Source: Mesaphorura yosii | Taxonomy: Eukaryota; Arthropoda; Collembola; Poduromorpha; Tullbergiidae | Assembly: GCA_009869945.1 (NCBI GenBank) | Contig: WIXG01000128.1 | Span: forward strand, 124,001-188,000 | DNA: 64,000 nucleotides | Reading direction: 5' to 3' | Shown here: one piece after another, positions 56,550-64,000 of the stretch | Layout: every line of letters begins with the position of its first letter | How positions within the stretch are numbered: position 1 is the stretch's first letter | Notes under the pieces: generated by a model | Seen by the model: the letters and a program-made list of their open reading frames with translations, nothing else | The model's database searches: none | What the model was told of the DNA's origin: nothing | Made by a program: the position numbers and the translations under genes

Positions 56550-57804
56550 ATGTCCAAAGGAGAAGGGCGAATTCGTTCTGTAGCCTCAACGATTTGGATT
56601 TTCCTCGTGTCCACTGCGTGTCTGTGCCTAATCACAATCATTCAACGAACTCACGCCGAAGTGTCGGATCTCGGTAGGAAGGTTTTGTACGCGATAAACG
56701 CTGGTTCCGAAGTGGTGACCGTCGACTCGAATGGAATCGAGTATGGCCCGGATCCGTACATGGGCTCCAGCATAGGAGTGAACTCGGACTACGGAAGACG
56801 CTTCCTGACGATTGGGCGGACGCCGTCCTCGCACGATGCTTACCTGTACCAAACGGAGCGATATGGCCTCTCAACTTTTGAATACGATATCCCAATCAAG
56901 ACTGACGGTGACTACGTACTCGTGCTCAAATTCTGTGAGGTCTACTTTCTCAATCCCGGCAAAAAGGTAATCCCAGCTTGACTGATTCTCTAGTTTATTT
57001 TCTCTAGAATCTGGATCAAATCGTAACAATTTGTGTCCCGTTTCTGAATGCAGGTGTTCAGCGTGCTGTTCAATGACCACGTCATAATTAAAGACTTGGA
57101 CATATACTCGAAAGTTGGACATGCTGTGGCGCACGATGAAATTATTCCCTTCCAAGTCACCGAAAAGGGCAAGACGCTGCTCATCAGGAACGAGAAGTCA
57201 ACAATCTCCGGAGGGCGGATTCCACTCACATTTCTGAAGGTAAGACGCGTCAACAGCATCCATATCAGTCATACGAACTATCACCAGCGTTTTTAAAATT
57301 AATCTGCGCAGGGCCCCCACGATAATCCAAAGATCAACGCATTTTACGTGCTGCGTGGGTCATTTGAAGGTAAGATCATGCAAAATTTGGTTGGATACCA
57401 AATCCACCCAAGAAAAATTGGCAAATTAAATGAGATCAAAATATTTCTGTCCTGCAGACGTGCCACAACTTCCACCTTTGGACAAGGAGAATCCTTACGA
57501 CGATGAATTGGATGACGACCTGGGTTTGTCGATTGACGGCGACGGGATTCACGGTTCCAGTATTCGGCATGAAGAACACGAAGACAAAGATAGTCGTTGG
57601 CATGAAGAAGAGCAAGAGCGGCGACCTGGCGCTACTCTCAGAAAACGACGCTCGGCTTCGGCTCCTGCTGCACCGACCCACAGCCACAACCCTTACGACG
57701 AGTACGACCCGTGGAGCACAGTCATTCCGATTGGCGGGGCGCTCCTCGTGTGCGTGGTCACTTTTCTCATCGTGAAATTCGTCGTGGGAAAGCCAACAGA
57801 ATGA
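56550..57804 (+). CDS. MLEC: Malectin
   Basis: Endoplasmic-reticulum membrane lectin that binds diglucosylated N-glycans and associates with ribophorin I/OST in glycoprotein quality control. Four exons (56550-56966, 57054-57239, 57312-57369, 57458-57804) give 335 residues; human is 292. Signal sequence: TIWIFLVSTACLCLITIIQ. The malectin domain starts VLYAINAGSEVVTVDSNGIE and contains SDYGRRF, YQTERYG, GDYVLVLKFCEVYF, then KDLDIYSKVGHAVAHDEIIP, covering the aromatic and acidic sugar-binding positions. An acidic His/Glu-rich linker, a basic LRKRRSAS patch and a C-terminal membrane anchor (VIPIGGALLVCVVTFLIVKF) follow. The linker is longer than in vertebrates. Confidence 0.95.
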
Positions 57805-59615
57805 AAAATGTGAAGTCGAAGTTGACTTATTCGTTGTTCAATCTTTCCTGAAATTGAACGTAAACCCCTTTAATTATGTGTTTGTGCTACTTGTTACTGA
57901 ACTCTCATTTCTATTCTTGCCGTTCGGCGTGTTTAAGTAAACGTGAGTCATTAAAACATAGTCGTTTGGTTGTACGCCTGCACTGCAGATTTTGAGCAAA
58001 GAGTTAAGCACAGGGAAGTCGTTTTAGTATTTAAGCACTTTCTCCAGTGCAAAAGGCCAGTCCGATCCTATTTCCATTTCTCTCATTCCTCGTCTTCTTC
58101 GTTCCAGACGAGTCTTATATCATTATGTCCCGATATTTTCTTCCAGGGCGATTTATTACGTTCACAGTTCATTGTCTTTACTTCCGAGAAGCAGTTTCTC
58201 ATTAACACATTGACTTTCAATTTAGTACGATAAAATCTTTCATTTCTTGACCGTCGGCCTTTCCTTTGGCCAGTGCAGTAAGTTACTGCACCAGTAAGAA
58301 GATGAATGTGTCGACAAGAAACTCATTTAAGCTTAGCCCTGCCACTACCATTTGGTTTCCGGATTCATTGCTCTTTTGCTTGGAATTTCTCGCCACTAAA
58401 TCTCGAATCTCGCATTACCCCGACCATAATTTCATTGCAGACGAATCCCGCATTCGTGCATCATTTACAATTCAAATGAAGGCTGAAGTCTTTCATCATC
58501 TGCTCGGCCCACGTTTGATTTGATTCATTTATTTCACTTACCCAATTCTTTGGAAAGTGGCTTTGGAAATGATGCTCATTGTGTCTGTGTCTGTGTCGGT
58601 CACGCCGCGCGCGTCGCAATGAAGAGGCCAGATTGTATTTCATATCAAGCTAAGTTGTTGAAAATCCTCGGAGATCTCCAGTGAAAGTGTCTGTGGGGAT
58701 TTAACTTTTCCTCCGCAATCATTCCGACCACCCGTAGCGCCCGCGCCCGGTCTTTCCTCGACGCGTGCAATATTGAGACCATTTCTCACTCCGACTTTAC
58801 TTGACTCTTTCCTGCAATGATCTTCGGCTTTTGGCATGGAGAGACGCGACGGAAGGAAACTTTTTTAACGCTCAATCGTCTGACCATTTCCTCATGTCTC
58901 GATTTGCCCCGTCCGCGTCCATCAAATCAAGATTAGGGGCGAAGGAAGAGAAGATGCGATGCAGATGAAGTTCGCCCACAACCGCAAGCAAATGAAGTTT
59001 GTGGATGATTTAAGAAGGTAATAAATAACGGCCAGGCCACACTGAAATAAAAAGTGGAAATATGAGTTCATGAGTCAAGAATAGAAATAAAGATTTAAGG
59101 CTTAAGGAAAACTATTAAGCAAAGCCTTCATTTACATTTCAAATTGAATGCGAAGGTGAAAGCGTCGAATCGTCGAGTGTCTTGCGACGAAAGGGAAGAA
59201 AGGATTTTGTTGGATTTCAGGAAAGAAAGCCAGGCCACTGCAAACGCCACAGAGTAATGTTTGCGTGTGACTTCTTGAACGTTGAACCGGACGTCCTCTT
59301 CATCTTATTGGCCTTTCCGGGAATGAGAACTTCATGGTTCCAAGTTCCCGTTCAGGAGTGCAATCTCCGACTCTCGTCAGAGAACAAGATCATTCATTTC
59401 CTGAAGACTCTCCGACTGAGCACGTCCTGAAGACGGAGGCTGTCAAGTATTTATCGCGTGCAGTAATTACATCCCATCAGACATTATGTGGTTAACACAT
59501 CAAAACCACAACCATTCCGCGAACACCACCATCAAGTTCATCGGGGCCAGTTCGACTACGGAGAGCAACAAGAAGGAATCGCGTCGAGAAATTCGTGGCG
59601 GAGAAATTAAGAGAA
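57805..59615. other. Long gene-free stretch upstream of the ETS gene
   Basis: About 1.8 kb. No coding frame with homology. A TGTGTCTGTGTCTGTGTC run lies near 58579-58597. Given the ETS factor that follows, this may be regulatory DNA; that is inference. A 5' untranslated exon of the ETS gene likely lies at its right end. Confidence 0.4.
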
Positions 59616-60486
59616 ATGGCAAGTAAATCTATTTTATGGAAATTTCTCTGTAAATTCCTGATTGCATGATAACATTCTGATTTGCAATTTGCAGGGGTTA
59701 CCTCTTTGCCACGATCACCAAATTGCGTCGCCGGTGCTGTTGCTGGTCATTCGTCGGCCACTTTAAGTCGGCAGGAGTCAAACTTAATCCCCGTGCCTGC
59801 AGCTCCGCCTTTCTTTAGCCAGACTACACAAGGCCAGATTCAGCTCTGGCAGTTCCTCCTCGAACTGCTCTCGGACAATGCGAACGTGTCCTGCATTTGC
59901 TGGGACGGCCAAAACGGAGAATTCAAACTCATCGACCCAGACGAAGTGGCTCGGAAATGGGGCGAACGGAAATCCAAGCCGAATATGAACTACGACAAAT
60001 TAAGCAGGGCGCTAAGGTAGTTAAGTTTATTACCTGTTTGCTTCGTGCACCTTGAATTAATTTTGTCTCTTTAGGTACTATTACGACAAGAACATTATGA
60101 CCAAAGTCCATGGAAAGCGATACGCGTACCGATTCGATTTCCATTCACTCCACCGCCAACAGCAGTTGCAGCAGCACCAGCAGCAGCACCAGCAAATCAT
60201 GTCCACACAAAATCATCACCAACACTTCGAGTTTGCCAAGTTCCACCAGCACTTCTTCACGGCGGCGGCGGCGGCCGCTGCTGCTTCTGCGTCACAGCAG
60301 CACCACCACCACAGTGCCCATTGTGGTAGCCCAAACTCGGCGGCAATGGCAATCTCGTCGTCATCCACTTCTGCAGCAGCATTAAGCCAGTTGTTTCCTG
60401 GCTGTTGTAGCTGGACCGCTGGCGCGTTTCACTCGTCGAGCAATGGAAGCTTTGGAAATGCGAGATACAATACACTTTCTGAGTAG
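59616..60486 (+). CDS. ETS-domain transcription factor, ERG/FLI/FEV subfamily
   Basis: Sequence-specific DNA-binding regulator of GGAA/T sites. Three exons (59616-59622, 59695-60016, 60075-60486) give 246 residues. Frame phase requires the ATG at 59616; the earlier ATG at 59486 leads out of frame. The ETS domain covers about 56-140: [54 protein letters not shown], and [15 protein letters not shown]. The [19 protein letters not shown] recognition helix and the [10 protein letters not shown] end place it with ERG, FLI1 and FEV; YRFDF is FEV-like. No Pointed domain is visible. The C-terminus has Gln/His runs, a run of nine alanines and Ser-rich stretches. Short length fits FEV (238 in human). 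Confidence 0.92.
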
Positions 60487-60838
60487 TTCATTTAACTCAT
60501 TACATAATGGATGATGTGCTAGTAAATTAAAAGATCATACTTTTACGTAGCACGTAACAATAATAATAAAGTCGAGCATGACGACAACAAAGACCTCACA
60601 CGATGTAGCACGATGTAGAGTCCGCATCTCAGCCGTGCCGTGTGCGGTGGAATCGCAAGTCAAGCAAACTTGATTTTGTGGGAAACAAATTCACGCACAT
60701 GTGCATTAAAAGGCTTGAATCTTGTATCGAAGTGAATCTTGAATGCATGTTACATTCTGGATTGGATCTCTGATTTGACCAGTTTAATTGATATTGAATA
60801 CAAACCGACACAGTATCAGTGCATCAAGGTGTGGTAGC
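60487..60838. other. Intergenic, ETS gene to DDX27
   Basis: ETS gene 3' region with AATAAT/AATAAA near 60563, and the DDX27 promoter. No other feature. Confidence 0.45.
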
Positions 60839-63800
60839 ATGGATGATCTAATCAAAACAATCGACGACGAGGCTGAGCCAGAAGTCTTGTCAGAAGATTC
60901 AGACTCCGACGACGAGGTAAGAAAGGCTACAGAAACTTGAACCGGGTATAGGTTAATAGTTAAGTTTTCATTTCCTCTTATTAGTTTCAGCCCACCAGGA
61001 AGCGAGTTAAAGCCACCAAGGCGATTGGGTTCGACCCAACCTTCAGTTTCAACGATTCAAAGGATGCCATATCTGAAAAAATTGCTCTGCTCAAGAAGGA
61101 CCAGCCGTTGTCTAAGTTGAAACAATTGACTACGCGGACAACACTGGATGAGAAAATCAGCCGAAGCAAGCGGAAGCGAGATGAAGTTGCTGATAATTCG
61201 GAAGATGTGGTAGAAATCAAGGAAGAGTCGGATTCTGACGAAGAGGACTCGGAACGTGAAGCAAGTGACATTGAAGATGAAATCGAATCAGACGACTCAA
61301 TGTCACCAAAACCGAAGAAAAAGCCTACCAAAAAAGGACGACAGAAGACAATCACCGTCGACGACGAAATTGATCTATCCGAAGATGAATTACAGCAAGA
61401 CGAAATCCGGACGAAAGATAAGATAGGAAAGGGAAAGAAGGCATCAATGAAACAAAATACTTTCGAGGAAGCCGACGATTTGGAGAATCAGGACGAGAAA
61501 TTAGAAGATGAAACTAATTTCCAAACTGATTTGTCGTTCCAGCAAATGAATTTGTCCAGACCACTTCTGAAGGTAAACCCAATTCCGTTTAATTGAAATT
61601 CATAGCCAAAACTGGGACATGAAGAAGTATTTTGTCCTTGATCTATTTTGCAGTCAATAACTTCGTTAGGCTTTACATCGCCTACTCCAATTCAAGCAGC
61701 GGCTATTCCGTTAGCATTGGCTGGACGGGATATTTGTGGCTGTGCTGCTACTGGAACGGGAAAGACTGCTGCATACATGCTGCCTGTCTTAGAGAGATTG
61801 TTGTATAAGGTAAAATAGATTAGGTTTCGTTTCGGTTTAGCTATCCCAGCACGCACACAATCTGAATGAATGAATGTATTCTTTTTCAGCCAAAGGCCAC
61901 TTCTTCCACGAGAGTTCTGTGCCTTGTTCCCACGAGGGAGTTAGGAGTCCAAGTTTTTAATGTTACCAGGCAATTGGCTTCCTTTTCTAGCAACATTCAG
62001 GTGAGTCGGCTTAAGAATGACGTGATTCATGACCATAAAAGGAGCTGAAATTTTGATCTAGGTGGGGTTAGCCGTCGGTGGATTAGATATTCAAGGTCAG
62101 GAATCGATTTTGAGGCAGAATCCTGACATTGTCATTGCCACGCCTGGGCGTCTAATTGACCATTTAGGAAATACTCCTTCCTTCACGCTGGATTCCATTG
62201 AAATCCTGATTCTGGACGAGGCAGACAGGTAAAGCAAATAGCAAAAGAATTATGCGATTTTAATTGACAAAGTGATCGAAGTCATCAAATCTGTCAAATC
62301 ATGACAATGGACTAAGTTTCTCGCTTTGACGTTTCTCTTTAGAATGCTGGATGACTGGTTTGCTCAGCAGTTGAAAGAGATTGTTCGCCAATGCAGTCCC
62401 CGCAGGCAGACTCTTTTATTCTCTGCCACCATGACAGATCGTGTTAAGGACCTGGCCGCTGTGAGCTTAAAGAATCCGAGCAAGATTTTCGTTGATTCGA
62501 ATAAGCAGGTTGCGTTTAACTTGCGACAGCAATTTGTGAGGTAGTAATTCTAAAATGAACCTAGAAATCAGCAAGCAGTAGCAAGCACGGGCACTAAAAC
62601 TGGAAACATGCGAACGGACTTCTTATTTTTCAGAATCAGAAACGAGTCAGATCGTGAAGCGATTCTGTGTTCGCTTGTGGTTCGGACATTTCATTCCCGA
62701 ACAATGGTTTTTGTTCCCACCAAGAAAATCGCTCATCGCCTTCACATCCTTCTTGGGCTGCTGAACATACGAATTGGGGAACTGCATGGGGACATGGCTC
62801 AAGCCCAGCGATTGGAAGCACTCAAGAAGTTTCAAAACAGCGAGGTAGACGTTTTGATTGTGACGGACGTCGCCGCCAGAGGCAAGTAGCATAGGAAAGG
62901 GCAGAGATGGGGCAGGAGCTTGTTAGGATTGACCGGGTTCTCTAAACGAAGTAATTTGGTAATGCAGGGTTGGATATTCCTGGAGTCTTGATTGTATTGA
63001 ATTACACGATGCCACCCACACTGGAGCAATACATTCATCGCTGCGGCAGAACAGCGAGAGCTGGAAGGTCGGGCCTCGCAGTTTCTTTGGTTGGGGAGCA
63101 GGACAGAAAACTCATGAAACAAGTGGCGAAATCTGCGACGCAGCCTGTCAAAGCAAGAATCATTCCTTTCGGTATGAGACTATAATAACAAAGTGGTGAT
63201 TACGAGTGCGTTTATGATATGAACTTTAAATTTCCGGTTGCAGAAATGATAGCGAAATATCGTGACAAGGTTAACAACTTGGAGCCTCAGATTGAGTCAA
63301 TTGCGGGTGAGGAGGAGACTGAAAAGGCGATCGCTAAAGCTGAGATTGAAGCAAATAAGGCCCTCAAGATGTTGGAGGTGAAGAAGTCCAAGAAGAAGGC
63401 CAAGAAACAGGCGCAAGCTAAAGAGAACGGGGAGGACGGAAAGCGTGTTTGGTTCCAATCGCATTCTGAGCGTGAAAAAGGTAAGAAAAAAAATGCAATT
63501 TAAGGCAGTTCTTGATCTTCAATTGTCTGTATTCAATCTGCAGAGAAAAATCGGCTGAAAGGACGTGCTTCTCCCAAAGATCGCGAGGCGCAGGCAAAAT
63601 CGGAGGAAGACTTTAAGCTGAGAAAAATTCAAGAATACCAGAGCAGAGTGGCCAAGCGGAAACGCCGAAACCGAGGTGGTGGTGCTGGCAATACCGAGGG
63701 CGGCAGGGCTCCAGCATCCCAAAATGGAAAGGAGAAGAAAAAGAAGAAATCGCATTTTGACACTGAACTGACAAACACGAAGGCGGCACGCCAATACAGA

Positions 63801-63881
63801 CACCAGTCAAAGGTGTCCAATCCCACAAAACCCCAAGGCGGTGGCTTTAGTGGCAAAATTACAATTAAGAAACGGAAATAA
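60839..63881 (+). CDS. DDX27: DEAD-box RNA helicase DDX27 (Drs1)
   Basis: Nucleolar ATP-dependent RNA helicase for 60S ribosome assembly and 47S pre-rRNA 3' processing. Ten exons (60839-60916, 60991-61572, 61654-61809, 61890-62000, 62062-62228, 62343-62540, 62634-62881, 62968-63171, 63244-63480, 63544-63881) encode 772 residues; human is 796. The acidic/basic N-terminus precedes the helicase core. Motifs: TPIQ (Q motif), AATGTGKT (I), PTRELG (Ia), ATPGRL (Ib), LDEADRML (II), FSATM (III), FVPTKK (IV), [13 protein letters not shown] (V) and [13 protein letters not shown] (VI; Cys where Val is usual). The tail is Lys-rich with a nuclear/nucleolar signal ([10 protein letters not shown]). Intron 7 begins with GC, not GT. 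Confidence 0.95.
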
Positions 63882-64000
63882 AATATTGAATTTGAATTTA
63901 ATCCACAAAAAACTGAGAAAGACCTCAGTTAACTTCCCATCAGTGCCATCCGTTGCAAATTGTGATTATGGACCGGGAGCGGTGTGACTCTGTATTTGGC

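Noticed and set aside
59182-59430. 82-codon plus-strand frame upstream of the ETS gene
   Set aside because: No homology and no splice sites linking it to other exons; a chance frame.
59486-59622. ATG at 59486 as start of the ETS gene
   Set aside because: It enters the splice junction in the wrong phase and would hit a stop before the ETS domain; the ATG at 59616 fits.
60140-60400. CAG/CAC repeat tract as a separate satellite
   Set aside because: It encodes the Gln/His run of the ETS protein in frame; an ordinary homopolymer tract.

Overview
The window is animal nuclear DNA. Genes on both strands are broken by short GT-AG introns (mostly 44-250 nt) and often end near AATAAA. The content points to an ecdysozoan, most likely an arthropod and perhaps a crustacean: two chitin deacetylases, peritrophin-type (CBM14) chitin-binding domains, a myofilin-like muscle protein and a drk-type Grb2. 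I cannot name the species. Exons were joined by eye from frame, splice sites and family knowledge. In every multi-exon model of an intact gene the summed coding length is a multiple of three.

Layout: 1.6-4.1 kb is a decayed F-box/leucine-rich-repeat gene (+), converging on a myofilin-like gene (4.2-4.7, -). Ribosomal protein SA (5.8-7.1, -) and CNOT9 (7.9-9.5, +) are head to head. Next come a lipase (9.8-10.8, -), Grb2 (12.7-13.4, -) and Elongator subunit ELP5 (15.4-16.5, +).

From 17 to 39 kb lies the most unusual part: seven unrecognised membrane-protein genes on the + strand, with one unrelated minus-strand gene among them. Six look like single-pass proteins with a signal peptide, an acidic, low-complexity or chitin-binding ectodomain, one membrane segment (Cys and basic residues at its inner edge in five of them), and a cytoplasmic part that is often long. 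One is a four-pass protein. All their introns are phase 0, except one optional last intron. Two tandem chitin deacetylases (39.7-44.2) follow directly. The neighbourhood suggests a chitin-matrix/apical-membrane gene cluster; this is inference.

The right end holds IFT52 (44.7-46.7), RB1CC1/FIP200 (47.4-50.6), CCDC25 (51.0-51.9, -), a Ser-rich acidic protein ending in a Cys cluster (54.0-55.3), malectin (56.6-57.8), an ERG/FLI/FEV-type ETS factor (59.6-60.5) and the DEAD-box helicase DDX27 (60.8-63.9). Long gene-free stretches surround Grb2, the Ser-rich gene and the ETS gene. No tRNA, rRNA, CRISPR array or transposon was recognised.
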